In this document: one piece after another, positions 34,450 to 45,172 of the stretch
Layout: every line of letters begins with the position of its first letter
How positions within the stretch are numbered: position 1 is the first letter of the stretch
NCBI GenBank assembly: GCA_037447655.1
Contig: JBBHKE010001952.1
Location: 209,873 to 273,872, forward strand
Reading direction: 5' to 3'
Origin: Zygnema cylindricum
Lineage: Eukaryota; Streptophyta; Zygnematophyceae; Zygnematales; Zygnemataceae
Length of the DNA: 64,000 bases
The notes under the pieces: generated by a model
The model's input: only the letters and a program-made list of their open reading frames with translations
What the model was told of the DNA's origin: nothing
Databases searched by the model: none
Position numbers and translations under genes: made by a program

Positions 34450-34463
34450 AAGCTCCGATACCA
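34450..34463 (-). promoter_or_regulatory. Primer-binding site of gypsy G (tRNA-iMet 3' end)
   Basis: Minus-strand TGGTATCGGAGCTT lies 1 nt inside the 5' LTR and fits the canonical TGGTATCAGAGC site with one mismatch. G thus uses the 3' end of the tRNA whose anticodon arm is used by the copia elements. Confidence 0.85.
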
Positions 34464-34464
34464 G

Positions 34465-34959
34465 TGTAAAAGGCACAATAATAGTAAGCACCACAATCCA
34501 CCAGGATGCACAGTGGAAAGCTCGAAGGATCTTCCCGTAGCAACAGCAAGCGCACACAACAATAACAGACAAGGTTACGCTTTATTACTCAAGAGAGGAT
34601 TACAATATTCAGCGCTCGCTGCGAAGGTTTACTCAAAGAGTCTGTCTCGTACTACGTCTCTCTCACTATTTAAACTCACTAACTGCTAGTCAACCCAATA
34701 CTGTACAAATGTACACGTGGACCTTCGCGGTCAACCGAGATCTATCCACAATATCCTTCATGAACTATGCGGTAAAATCTACATTATGCGGCGTTGCTAT
34801 ACTGCTACGCTGCGTTGCTATGCTGTGCTACGTTATTCTACTAAGTTGTTATGCTGCTATGTTGCGCTGATCTGGAATCGCAGCTGCGCTTCTCTACAAC
34901 GGCAACTATAGCAGTCGAGTTTCTAACCAATAAGTTCCCAACCTTGTAACCCTGTTACA
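34465..34959 (-). repeat. 5' LTR of gypsy G
   Basis: 495 bp, TGTAAAAGG to TGTTACA on the plus strand, paired with 15460-15954 and followed by the TTTTG duplication at 34960-34964. Confidence 0.95.
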
Positions 34960-34964
34960 TTTTG

Positions 34965-35005
34965 GATTTGCAAATTCTGTGGGCAATGAAGCCCATATAA
35001 TTTCA
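34965..35005 (+). repeat. 5' LTR of element C, last 41 bp
   Basis: GATTTGCAAATTCTGTGGGC to ATTTCA equals the end of C's 3' LTR (38017-38057) with a few mismatches. The gag ATG is present (ATGAAGCCC), but the fourth codon after it is TAA in this LTR; the 3' LTR has GAA there. Confidence 0.85.
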
Positions 35006-36947
35006 AACTATGGGCCCACCATCTAGGGTGCCTATGTTCGATGGAACACACTTCACTTATTGGGAGTTTACCATGGAGGGATTGCTTTTCGAAAAGTACT
35101 TATGGGCAATTGTTTGGGGACGAGTGAGGTGTCCACCACTGTGCTTTGGATGAACTCACTGGAGAGATTCATCTAGGGCTACCCAGAAAACCAACCGTAT
35201 TTCAGATGCAACAGGAGTTGAAGAGAAAATCATTGCCATGGAAGGGAAAAAAAGGGAGAAGGATAAAGGGACACCTATGGTGAGGGGAGCTAAGCTCTCT
35301 GCAACAGCTCCACTTGGAGGAGTTATAAGTAAAACTGAAGAAAATGATAGTAAAATTTGGGAGTATAAAAACATTATAACAAAACATCTCATACTTAGAT
35401 ATGTGTCAAAGTCCATAGCTATCACTCTTTTAAGTCTAACTAAGTCTTTTGAAATCTGGGAAACACTAAGTCAGATTTATAAGAGTGAGAATATTCAGAG
35501 GCAACGGTTAGTAAAACAGAAAATAGGGGCCTATGTTTATAAAGGCGATAGCATGATAGAGTTTTGCAATGATATTGATGCGTTATATGTTGAGCTTGCT
35601 AGTGCGCGATATGTAGAGTCTGAGAACAGAAAGATTAATACACTACTCATGAAACCCCCAGATGAGTACGAAAACATCATTTATCGTATGCAGGCAATGG
35701 GTGGCTCCTCATGGACTTGGAGCTTTACCATGGGGATAATTCTTGTGAGGGAAAGCACTTTGGAGCCTCGTAGAGGAAGTGACAAAGTGAATGCATTTAC
35801 AGCTGGTGGTGATTGGCGGAAGCGTGATGAGAGGAACGGCGGTGACGAGCGGAAGCGTGATGAGAGGAAGAAAGACAAAGGTAAACTTTATCGGAACTTT
35901 GGTGGAAAGAGAGGGAGAGGAAAAGAAAGGGGAGCTTTGAAACGGGGGTTTGCTTCTTTTGTAGGGAACCGAGTCATTATATGGAGGATTGCCCTTGTTT
36001 GGAAAAACTTAGAAGTTGGAATGTGGATGAGGAGGAAGAAGGGGAAGAGGAGAAAGTGGATGAAGATATTTTAGAGCTTCTCCGGATTAGTAGTATGGGG
36101 AAGAGAGAAATGTACACAGAAATTCCACGAAAGCAACAGTGTGCTTTTGGAGGTTTAAGGGAAGTAAAGGGAAGGGAGGTACTTAAAGGAGTTAGACATG
36201 ATGTGGATGTCAAGGAGTATAGAAAGTCAGATCTAGAATCTATAATTGAAAAAGGGAAAAATAAAAATAATGAGGATAATTTTATAGATATTTTTGAAAC
36301 ACAAAACTGGTCGGAAAGGGAGACTTCATCGGATTCCGAGGAAATGGGAGAAGTAAATCTAGAGGGGTTTTTAAAAGATAGGGGAGAAGAGGAATATTTA
36401 ATGAAAGGTTTAGGGGAGGAGAAATATTTATTGGGAATAAAAATAGAAAGTGATAGCAGAAAAAAATTCCATGGGAGAGAGTGAGGAAAGTTTTGAAAAT
36501 GGGGTGAGTATCATGGATAAAAATATGAGTACGGAAGACGTAGATCTTATGAGGAACTTAGTGGGGATACTTGTTTTTTGGGAAAATTTGGGGGGTAATG
36601 GATTTGACATCACTAATGGGAGTGATGGCATTTATGAAGATGTGCTTGTAAAAGGGTTAGCATCTGGGTGTGTGTTGCAGATTGGAGATGGGGCTGGCTC
36701 TTTGAATTGCAAGAGGGAAATTGGATTTAGTGTGGATGGAAAAGAGATGAGGAGGATAATTTTTTTTCTCGAATTTATGATAAATGGCATGCAAAATAAA
36801 ATGTGTGATGTAATTATTATTTCACCTCATCTAATACACTTCTTTAAATACGAGGGTATTCACTTAAAGTTTTATGAGGAGAAAAGAAAGAAGAAAAAGA
36901 AAAGGAAAAAAATAAAATGTGTTAAGTGGGAGTTGAAAAAAAAGTAG
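34987..36947 (+). pseudogene. Gag/pol C-terminal chimera of element C
   Basis: 35238-36074 is Gag (NDSKIWEYKNIITKHLILRYV, YVYKGDSMIEFCNDIDAL, basic RKRDERKKDKGK). A frameshift near 35950 precedes the CCHC knuckle (CFFCREPSHYMEDC). 35981-36484 is an acidic linker with CAFGGL, which B has at CAYGGL just before its protease; then LGEEKYLLGIKIESD, matching MGEAKYILGIQVERD at the end of B's RT. 36450-36947 carries LGGNGFDITNGSDG, VLQIGDGAGSLNCK, KMCDV and LKFYEEK, equivalent to B's RNase H (LGGENTDITTWSDA, VLYVGDGACCWSSK, IFCDN, LSFVREK). The last RNase H Asp is Gly here (KYEGIHL) but Asp in H. Few breaks are present, so the chimera seems to have been kept readable. Confidence 0.75.
35006..35020 (+). 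promoter_or_regulatory. Primer-binding site of C (half-tRNA iMet type)
   Basis: AACTATGGGCCCACC, two mismatches from the perfect site in B, directly after the LTR end. Confidence 0.65.
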
Positions 36948-36965
36948 ACTGGAAAATAAGGGGAG

Positions 36966-38057
36966 TGTTGAAATTTATGTATTTTCTAGGTCTGTATTGG
37001 AAAAATAAATAGAGTGTTGGAAAAAGGTTATTAAGGGTTCACTTCTATATTTTAGTTAGAATGTAAAGAGAGAGAAAGAGAGGACCAAAGTCAGGCCATG
37101 GCTGCTGCGTCATTTAGAAGGAGGCAGAATGAATTAGAAGGTATTTTACTAGTTTTAGCAAAATAGTGCTTCAGGCCGGATTTGAACCGCGGTCTGCAGA
37201 ATACTATGTAGACCTACGCCTTATCCATTAAGGCACTAACGATACACATGATATGTTTTACGCATATGTATGTATTGATCTAAAGGACTAATTCGCAGCT
37301 GACTAACGAAAACGCGCATTAGTCAATTCATGCATGGAAGGGAATCGAAGCCGTATAAATACAACTGATCGGATGCCACCATTACAGCCGCCACCCACAA
37401 TAAGCTTTCGGCGGCCTTTGGGGATAGCCTCACGCGGTGCCACATGGCGCCACATTATTTGATATCAGAGAAGATGGGAGGAGGAACCATGGCTCCCGAT
37501 TTGGCAGATGTCACCTTGTAGACCATGTCGTACAATGGTTGTACAATAAGTACATCGCCCATCGTACCTTCTTGTACTATGTAGTGTTCCTATTAGACTA
37601 GGGTTTAGTAGTAGGTAGTCGTGAGTAGGCAGACCAAGACTTAGTGATATTTTAGGTACCTCTCTCTAAGAGAGCTTGTAACTATAAAGGTCATCTTTGA
37701 CCAGCCATAACTTAATGCTCGGGTGAGCAAATTTAGTGATTCTTTTTGCTGCAGACTCATGGGAGTCCAAGAAACACAAGGGTGTAGTCGGTTAGAGTCT
37801 TTGCGTGCCAGGGTGGCACTTATTCAGTATTAAAATCAAATTGGGGAATATTGTCCAAAACACATATTTAAGCTTTGCATTCTATGGTGGAACTGAGCAC
37901 AGAGAAGGTCTTCTCTTCACAGCGGTGAAGGTGTGTTAGGGTTCTGATGGTCAAGGGATCATTCATTTGGGTTAATATCAACTTGGAGTCGGCACTATCT
38001 AGACTAGCTTCTTTTGGATCTGCTAATTATGTGGGCAATGGAGCCCATAGAATTTCA
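36966..38057 (+). repeat. 3' LTR of element C
   Basis: 1,092 bp, TGTTGAAATTTATG to GAATTTCA, then AACTT (38058-38062). Intact copy with tRNA-like module (37167-37241), GTAC cluster (about 37528-37580), TATAAA (37683-37688) and gag ATG near the end (ATGGAGCCCATAG). Confidence 0.93.
37167..37241 (-). other. tRNA-like module inside the C 3' LTR (antisense)
   Basis: Same as 14612-14686: minus-strand GCCTTAATGGATAAGGC then GGTTCAAATCCGGCC. B box intact, anticodon arm irregular. Confidence 0.6.
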
Positions 38058-38895
38058 AACTTTATTATGCTGGTGTTCATGATGTAATCTTGTGGCATAG
38101 GAGGCTTGAGCATGTGAATCTAAATAAGTTAAGAGATTTGAAAAAGATGGGAGTGGTGGAAGGAATTCAGTTCGGTTAAAGTGAGAATCTAAGTGATTGT
38201 AGTGGATGTGCTCAAGGTAAAGCACACAGGTTACCCTTCCCAAAAACTGCCACCTATAAGGGAAAAAAGATTCTAGATTTAGTACACAGATATTTGGGGG
38301 CCGGCCAGAGTGCCATCACCCGGGGGGAAGAGATTTATGATGACTATAATTGATGATTGGTCTTGGTATTCCAGGGTGTATTATTTGAAAAACAAGTTAG
38401 AAGCTCAAAAGTGTTTTACAAAATATAAATCATGGAGCGAAATTTTTCATGTAACTCCAATCAAGAGAGTAAGAAGTGACAATGGTGGAGAGTATATTTC
38501 TAACCAGTTTGAGGAATTTTTCTGAGGAAAGATAGAGTTCAACACCAAAAGATAGTTCCAGAAAGCTCGTAACAGAATGGGGCTGCTGAAAGATTAAATA
38601 GGACACTAAGTGATGGTGCTAGAAGTATGTTGTCGGATAAGATGATAGGAAAAAGGTTTGGGCAGAAGCAATGAACTGTGCTAATTATCTCAAAAATATA
38701 GTTCTTATTTCAACTATAAAAAGTCAAACACCTTATGAGAGATGGACAAGCCTGAAACCAGACAAATCTAACTTAAAGGTTTTCAACAATCAAGTGTTCA
38801 GTCTAGATACAGATCGGTCTAATTGGAATCTAGATCCTAAAGGAAAACTCGGGTACTTATTAGGATATGATGAGGATGTTAAAGGATATAGAGTT
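38058..38895 (+). pseudogene. Integrase part of copia D, decayed and truncated
   Basis: Continues D from 14410. Pieces match B integrase: MGVVEGIQF, CAQGKAHRLPFPKTATY, RSDNGGEYISNQFE (38310-38525), and ERWTSLKPDKSNLKVF with GYLLGYDEDVKGYRV (38671-38895). Stops and frameshifts are frequent. Cut at 38895 by the inverted LTR of element E; D's RT and RNase H are not seen in the window. Confidence 0.82.
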
Positions 38896-39891
38896 TGCAA
38901 TTCCGTGTCCCCCATTGGATCACTGAATTAAGGAAGCCTCTAGATAGCTTTTGGCTAGCCCTCTTTCAATTTGGATCAATGCTACCCAAGCTGACAAAAA
39001 GACAATCTGACTGCACTTGTCTGCAACTTGGAATCCCCTAAGTCCACAAAAAAAAAAATCACTGAAAATGCCTAACCAGGCAATTAATTATCAAGTGGGA
39101 AAGATACCAATATTTATACAAGCTTGTTGGGAGAGAGGCGGCTACCTCTTCAATCCTTTAAGTCCTAAACCCCTCTTACAACCCCTATCTTCTGATGTAC
39201 TAACCAATCAGAAGACTGTATAGTACAGAAAGGTACTAGGGCCGTTGTACTTTCTGTACGGCCTGTGTACGACAAGGCCATGGAGTGGACGTCTATCTCC
39301 TCCAGATTTGTCATCGAGCTCCCCGCGATTTCTGCTTCCCAATAATATCTTGCCACGTATTGACAGGTCATGTCACGTCCAAAAACCGCCAAGACGTCTA
39401 TTCCGGGATTGCGGCGATGATGCGGACCATCAGATCCGTACCGGCTTTTAATGTTTGTCGTCCAAAATAATAAATGTCCGCTACATTTGTTTCGTACGCA
39501 CTAAACCTCAACTAGTTTCTATATCCTTATTATTATTCTGTTGAATGAATTAATGAACTTGCTAATGTTTAAATAGCTATCAAACACTATGTATCATAAC
39601 GGACTACTACGAGAGACCAGTAAGAGCTTACTGCTACGCCATGCTCTGTCAGTCGGAGGTTCGATCCTGTCGGACTCAACCTTTTTGTTGAGAGTGACTT
39701 AGGTCACTCTTTAGTCGTGCCTATGGAGCTGAGGCAGCCATGGCTCCACCACCCTATCTTTCCTTCAGTGACTACAACAAGTATGGTGGCTAGAGAGAGA
39801 AGGTGGAGGCAGGCTGCTTGTGCTTTTTCTTTTAGTTATTTCACCTAATTAAGACCTAGAAAATACCTTCCCTAAATCAGTGATTTCAACA
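38896..39891 (-). repeat. 3' LTR of element E
   Basis: 996 bp from TGCAATTCCGTG to TTTCAACA on the plus strand (minus strand TGTTGAAATCA...GAATTGCA), next to the polypurine tract at 39892-39905. It shares blocks with the partial LTR at 45153-45680. It carries an LTR-borne gag ATG (minus-strand ATGGGGGACACGGAATTG) and a tRNA-like segment at 39601-39679. Confidence 0.85.
39601..39679 (+). other. tRNA-like module in the E LTR (antisense to E)
   Basis: AAGAGCTTACTGCTACGCC followed by GGTTCGATCCTG resembles the anticodon-to-T-arm half of a tRNA with a good B box. It is antisense to the LTR, as in the other families, but of different tRNA origin than the C module. It does not fold as a full cloverleaf. 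Confidence 0.5.
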
Positions 39892-39949
39892 CTCCCCTTA
39901 TTTTCTAGTCTAATTTTAGTTTCTCTTTTAAACCAAACTTTTCTCTACT

Positions 39950-40873
39950 TTATTTTAACTTGGGAGATGGCACAGGTTTTGTCATCATATCAGCCACCAT
40001 TTTCCCATCACCCCTATACACCAAATTCACAATTTTGTTTCCAAATTTTTCTCGCATAAAACTCAATCTTATATCCATATGCTTAGCCTTGAAATTATGT
40101 TTTAGATTGGCTGCAATTGCAATTGCAGCCTGATTATCACAAAACACTTCATGCACTCCCTTCTTAATATACCTCAGTTCTTGCAATAAAGACTTGACCC
40201 ACATCAGCTCTTTCACAGCAAAACAAGAGGCCATATACTCAGCCTCCATAGTGAACTGAGCAACCACCTTTTGTTGCTTGCTTCTCAAACAGCAAGCACT
40301 TTCCCCCACATACAACACATAACCAGAAGTGCATCTTCTCATAGGTGCATCCCCATAACTGGCATCACTCAAAGTAGTGATATCAGTGTGCTCCCCTCCC
40401 AAGTGCAACCATAAATCTTTGGTTCCCACTAAGTATCCCATGACTCTCTTGGCTGCCTCCTTGTCTCTTTTCCTAGGATCATTAAGTCTCCTAGTGAGGA
40501 CTCCAACTGCTGTTGCTAGGTCAGGTCTAGTACAATTCAAAAAGTAAATCAAGCTTCCTACAACCTGTCTGTACGCAATAGACTTCATAAACAGTCTCTT
40601 TTCTGGACTCATTTGATCATCTAGTATTATCACTCCTCCTTCTACACTCCCATCACTTACTTTCTTCAAGTCCATGGGAGTCGTACAACTGTTTGCCTTT
40701 TCCATCTGAAATTTCTCAAGCATATTTCCGATAGCTTCTTTCTGACTAAGTTTGATTATCCTCTTCCCCCTATCTCTTTCTATTTGAATTCCCAAAATAT
40801 ATTTAGCCTCCTTTAAATCCTTTATGTCAAATCTGCCCCTAAGATCCCTTTTTAACTTATTGATCTTTTCCAT
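39950..40873 (-). CDS. RT C-terminus and RNase H of copia E (fragment)
   Basis: Begins at MEKINKLK, just after the position of the YVDD motif in B, and runs through KYILGIQIERDR, IPYRQVVGSLIYF-like sequence, the RNase H residues (LSDASYGD, FTMEAEYM, CDNQAAIAIA, KHMDIRLSF) and MTKPVPSPKLK to a stop. It is open over 307 codons but lacks the polymerase core. Its sequence is clearly more diverged from B than the adjacent F segment is, supporting a different source. Confidence 0.85.
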   Translation of the reverse strand: MEKINKLKRDLRGRFDIKDLKEAKYILGIQIERDRGKRIIKLSQKEAIGNMLEKFQMEKANSCTTPMDLKKVSDGSVEGGVIILDDQMSPEKRLFMKSIAYRQVVGSLIYFLNCTRPDLATAVGVLTRRLNDPRKRDKEAAKRVMGYLVGTKDLWLHLGGEHTDITTLSDASYGDAPMRRCTSGYVLYVGESACCLRSKQQKVVAQFTMEAEYMASCFAVKELMWVKSLLQELRYIKKGVHEVFCDNQAAIAIAANLKHNFKAKHMDIRLSFMREKFGNKIVNLVYRGDGKMVADMMTKPVPSPKLK

Positions 40874-41750
40874 AAAGGTTCTCGTGGATTCTTTCGAACA
40901 AACTCGGCTTCTCCCCTATCCCTTGATTCCGAATCAATTTCCACCACGTCTTCCGCTTCGGGTAGAGTTGTTACTGGAGTTTCCACAGCCGATTCCTTTT
41001 CGGTCTGATTTGTACCTGCAAGAATGTCATCGTCTCTAAAACCCGGATAGTTAGGGAGCTCAAAGTCATCGGAATTTTCTGACTCAAATCTGATTTTTAC
41101 TGACTTTGTATATTTGAAGGGATCCACAGACTTTCCTTCATCCATAACTACTAAATGCTTTACTAAGATTATATCTTCCCTTTTTAAATCATAAACTCTT
41201 ATTCTTTAACTTCTTCATCATATCCTAATAAGTATCCCGGTTTTCCTTTAAGATCTAGCTTCCAATTAGACCGATCTGTATCTAGACTGAATACTTGACT
41301 GCCGAAAACCTTTAAGTGAGATAAGTCTGGTTTCCGGCCTGTCCATCTCTCATAAGGTGTTTGATCTTTTATAGCTGAAGTAAGAACTCTATTTTTGAGG
41401 TAATTAGCACAGTTCATTGCTTCTGCCCAAAACCTTTTTCCTATCTTTTTCTCTGACAATATACTTCTAACAGTATCACTTAGTGTTCTATTTAACCTTT
41501 CAGCTACCCCATTCTGTTCAGGATTTTCTGGAACTGTCTTTTGGTGTTGGACCCTATCTTCCCTCAGAAAATCCTCAAACTGGTTAAAAGTATACTCTCC
41601 ACCATTGTCACTCCTTACTCTCTTGATTGGAGTTTCATGGAGTTTTTCGCTCCATGCTTTATATTGTCTAAAACAATCCTGAGCTTCTGAATTGTTTTTC
41701 AAAAAATACACCAGGGAATACAGAGACCAATCATTAGTTATAGTCATCAT
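40874..41750 (-). pseudogene. Integrase part of copia F, ending at deletion joint
   Basis: 41199-41750 is the integrase core (RSDNGGEYTFNQFEDF, GVAERLNRTLSD, GYLLGYDEE), nearly identical to B. 40852-41145 continues with the acidic spacer (ENSDDFELPNYPGFRDDDIL) and stops matching B at NPREP, where the E fragment begins. A frame break lies near 41200. Confidence 0.85.
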
Positions 41751-41856
41751 AAATCTCTTCCCCCCCCGGTGAGGGCACTCTAGCCGGTCCCCAAATATCT
41801 GTGTGTACTAGATCTAGAATTTTTTCTCCCTTATAGGTGGTTGTTTTAGGAAAGGG

Positions 41857-42750
41857 TTATCTGTGTGCTTTACCTTGAGCACATCCACTACAATCATTTA
41901 TATCATCACTCTCACTGAACTGAATCCCTTCCACCACTCCCATCTTTTTCATCTCTCTTAACTTATCTAGATTCACATGCCCAAGCCTCTTATGCCACAT
42001 CATAATATCATGAACACGAGCATAATAAAGTGTCTTCGTTACATTACTTAAAATCAGCCTAAACATCCCATGGCTACCTTTCTCAGCAATGAAATAGACA
42101 TCCTCCTCAAAACTAGCAGTAAAGTCTCCTTCCCTAGTGCTAGTGAAAAAACCCTTATCATCTAATACAGATGTAGAGATAAGGTTTTTGTTCAACTCCG
42201 GAATAAACAATACATCGGAGAATGTTACAATGGATGTCTTTCCTTCTACTAACACTTTCAGATCTACCGATCCTACAAGAGTAGTGGTGACTATCCTCCC
42301 ATCCCCGTACTCTATCTCTACGGTGGGAATATTTCTTATCTTAGTGAACAGGTGCCTATCCTTACACATGTGCATGGAGGCACCTGAATCTACAATCCAG
42401 TCTGCTTCACCTTTCAATCCACCATAAGCACATTTATGCCTTCGTGGAATTTGGACCTCGTTTTTTGCCTCTAACTCCTCATCTAAAAGGAGCTCATCGT
42501 CCTCGTCCTCGGATTCCGCCTCATGTACGTGTGTCACAAGGGCCTTTTTCTTTCCTCTCGGGGTACCACCGGTCTGCCCCTCCTTTAACCGAAGCTCGGT
42601 TAGCTTAGTGCACTCTACCATATAGTGCCCAGGCTCCTTACAAAAATGACATAAACCTTTGGGAGCCCTTGGTCGAAACTCGTCGGTCTGATTTTTCTGA
42701 TCCCTCCCCCCATAGTTTTCGACCGGTTTCCAAAATCCTTGTTCCTCCAA
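41857..42750 (-). CDS. Zinc knuckle, protease, pre-integrase of copia F
   Basis: 297 open codons matching B: CHFCKEPGHYMVEC, WIVDSGASMHMC and WHKRLGHVNLDKL...CSGCAQGKAHR. All key protease residues are intact. The Gag upstream and integrase downstream are in other frames (breaks near 42760 and 41830). Confidence 0.88.
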   Translation of the reverse strand: MEEQGFWKPVENYGGRDQKNQTDEFRPRAPKGLCHFCKEPGHYMVECTKLTELRLKEGQTGGTPRGKKKALVTHVHEAESEDEDDELLLDEELEAKNEVQIPRRHKCAYGGLKGEADWIVDSGASMHMCKDRHLFTKIRNIPTVEIEYGDGRIVTTTLVGSVDLKVLVEGKTSIVTFSDVLFIPELNKNLISTSVLDDKGFFTSTREGDFTASFEEDVYFIAEKGSHGMFRLILSNVTKTLYYARVHDIMMWHKRLGHVNLDKLREMKKMGVVEGIQFSESDDINDCSGCAQGKAHR

Positions 42751-42791
42751 TTAGTCGCAGTTGCCAAGGCTTGGCCACTCTTTCCTCCAAT

Positions 42792-43527
42792 TCAGCTCTC
42801 AATCGTATTTTCCCAAACGAGAATCATCCCTACCACTGAGTTCCATTTCCACCTTGAGTCCGGCAAGTCCTGCACACGGTTGACTATGTTCTCGAACTCA
42901 TCGGGTAACTTCATCAGTAAACAGTTAACATTTTCTTTTTCACTAAAATCTTTTCCCGCACTCTCTAGCTCTATGAAGAGTGTAGCAAGCTCATTGCAAA
43001 AATCCAACATCTTCCCCCCTTTGTATATATACTCTTTAACTCTTTGATCAGCCATAAGTTGTTGCTGAATCGTACCACTTCAGTACATCTCTATGAGAGC
43101 CATCCAAAGATCGGATGCCCTTTCTACTTGCAAATGAGGACATGCAAGTTGTTGTGTGAGATGGCGTAGGATGAAGTACTTTGACGCCATATTGTTGAAG
43201 TCCCAAGTTTCAGTATCATTCTCCTCGTTCCTCGAAATAGGTGACATGAATGTCGAACCAGTTGCTATTGGTGTGGTCGTCTCCGTCTCCTTTCCTTTGT
43301 CCACCACCTCTCCTTCCTTTGTTTCCTCCATTCAAGGTGGATCCTCTTTCTTGGTGAATCTGCTTCCTATAAACCTTGGAGGGATTCTAAGACTTGATAG
43401 ACGCCTTAACCGTCCACTCACTATCCCCCAAAACCTTTTTTCGCATGAAGCTCCTATCATGATACTTTTCCAATATATGAAGCCAGTTCCATTAAAGATT
43501 GGTACACTAGAGGGTGGGCCCATAACC
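42792..43527 (-). pseudogene. Gag of copia F, broken
   Basis: Three pieces in order on the minus strand: 43332-43523 (MGPPSSVPIFNGTGFIYW, starting in the primer site), 43080-43331 (EENDTETWDFNNMASKYFILRHL) and 42792-43055 (VKEYIYKGGKMLDFC). Stops separate them. It equals B Gag with small changes; here the codon matching B's TAG is GAG. Confidence 0.85.
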
Positions 43528-44585
43528 TAAAACTCTGAGACCTTCCTAAGTCTTCAGAGTGGACAGCTTCCAAGAAGCCTCTAGGATAACCCTGACCCCT
43601 TTGTGTTTCAGCTAAAAAAACTGCCACCCTGGCACATAATAACTCTAACCACCTTCATCCATGTAAAGGTAAGACTCTCTTGAGTCGATAGCAAAAAGAA
43701 TCTCTGAATTTGCTCCCCTGAGCAGTAAGTTATGGAGGGTCAAAGTTGACCTTTTGTAAAGAAGCTCTCTAGGAGAGAGGGTCCTATCTCCTAATTTTTC
43801 TAAGTCCTATCTCTCTCACAAACTCTATCTACTGATGAACGGAACCAATCAGAATACAGTTCCGTACGCAACAGTACAGTTGCCGGTGTACTTTATGTAC
43901 GGACATTGTACGACATGCCCTAAATGTCGACACATGTCATATCCAGATTCGGTGCCATAATCTCCGGAGATTCTACGATCCAATGTAATTACGCCACGCG
44001 TCATCCGATGTGGCGATGGCCACAAACCGCCGAAATCTTCTTCCGCGATCTCGGCGCTAATTCCGGCCATCCGATAAGAATCGAATTTAATCGTAGCCGT
44101 AATAAATACATGCGCGGTATTCGTTTCACTTAAGATATAAATGCGCGGTATTGATTTCTTGCTCGTACCGTATTCCGTACTTATACATTATCGGATCTAT
44201 GTATACCGTAAACAATTACAGTTAAATGATTTATCCTACGTTTACATGTTTAAATAAATATCAAACTATGCACTACGTAATGTTATATCCAGAGTTAACG
44301 ACTAAGGCTACCGGCTACTTCTTGTCTGCCTGCCGGTAGGTACAAGGATCAATTCTTGTCGCCGGCACATTCCTTTTAAATAAATAAACCCTAAATTAAA
44401 TATAAATTTCCCGTAAACCTCTGGATAGCCTAGGTAGCCATGGCTCTAGCTCCCTCTTCAATTTTTCAGTGACTGCGACAAGTTTGAGAGTTTGGAGGGA
44501 GAAGTTAGAGGTAGACTGCCTCGGCTTCTTTCTATATTTCTATTTAGACCTAGAAAATACTAAAAATGTACCATTAATTTCTACA
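43528..44585 (-). repeat. 5' LTR of element F
   Basis: 1,058 bp, B family. It ends on the plus strand at CTACA (44585) and abuts the primer site (minus-strand GGTTATGGGCCCACC, 43513-43527). It contains the tRNA-like segment near 44270-44365 and the GTAC block near 43860-43915. No matching 3' LTR exists on the other side. Confidence 0.88.
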
Positions 44586-45172
44586 GCACTTTCCATCTCC
44601 ATATACAAAAAAGAAAGATCATTACAGTAATCAAACATCTTTCCTCCTTTGTAAGTGTTACTCACTAGCTTTTGCTCAGCCAACAGGAGCTCCTGAATAG
44701 TTCAAGCTCTATATATTTTCAACAAACTCACCCACAACTCCGCGGCCTTGTAAATGTGAAGATGAAGAGTGGCCAAAGCTTGAGTGAGGTGCCTGAGAAT
44801 TTAGTTCTTGGCTGCCATGTTTACATCCTCCCATATTTGAGTATCGTTCTCCGTGGTCTTAACATTCGCCGCTCCTGGTACTCTGGCAATAGGAGTAAGG
44901 GGTGTCTCCTTCCCTTTTCCCTTCTCGGACACACTACAGTCCCCGTCATCTGCCTCCTCCGCTGAGGCAGCCGTTGTTGCAGGAAACCTTACTCCTCCAA
45001 ATCTTGGTGGAGTTCGCGAAGTTGGATGTTTCACTTGTCCACTGACAATACCCTTGTATCGTTTTTCGCACAAATCTCCCATCATCATGGCTTCCCAATA
45101 GATGAACGAAGATCCATTGAAGGTGGGCACCCTAGAGGGTGGGCCCATAACCTGCAATTCTGTGTCCTCCAT
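44586..45172 (-). pseudogene. Gag N-terminus of copia E, cut by F
   Basis: Starts at ATG 45172 inside the LTR end: MEDTELQVMGPPSRVPTFNG, then FIYWEAMMMGDLCEKRYKGIVSG, a Ser/Glu/Asp-rich segment, and NDTQIWEDVNMAAKN. It is interrupted by a stop near 44800, continues in another frame (AQLLLAEQKL-like region) and is cut at 44586 by F. The primer site GGTTATGGGCCCACC is at 45138-45152 on the minus strand. Confidence 0.8.

Larger units (their letters stand above)
15460..34959 (-). mobile_element. Element G: Ty3/gypsy chromovirus, minus strand
   Basis: The two 495-bp LTRs (15460-15954 and 34465-34959) run from TG to CA and are flanked by TTTTG. On the minus strand the order is LTR, iMet primer site, gag, zinc knuckle and protease, reverse transcriptase, RNase H, integrase, chromodomain, an extra ORF, polypurine tract, LTR. 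Copia element A (19977-32157) interrupts it after the polymerase catalytic region. G without its passengers is about 7.3 kb. Several frames are broken, and the polymerase YxDD-type motif reads LED, so this copy is dead. Confidence 0.95.
14411..38057 (+). mobile_element. Element C: non-autonomous copia of the H type, split by G
   Basis: C begins TGTTGAAATTTATG and ends AATTTCA, flanked by AACTT. Its 5' LTR is split at 15459/34965 by gypsy element G. Its internal part (35006-36965) has gag, zinc knuckle and a pol C-terminal remnant but no protease, integrase or polymerase core. Without G, C is about 4.1 kb. The two LTRs (1,090 and 1,092 bp) differ by roughly 5-6% in the part compared by eye, so C is older than B. 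Confidence 0.9.

Noticed and set aside
39892-39905. 3' LTR at 38896-39891 belonging to element F
   Set aside because: Its sequence matches the partial LTR at 45153-45680, not F's 5' LTR at 43528-44585.
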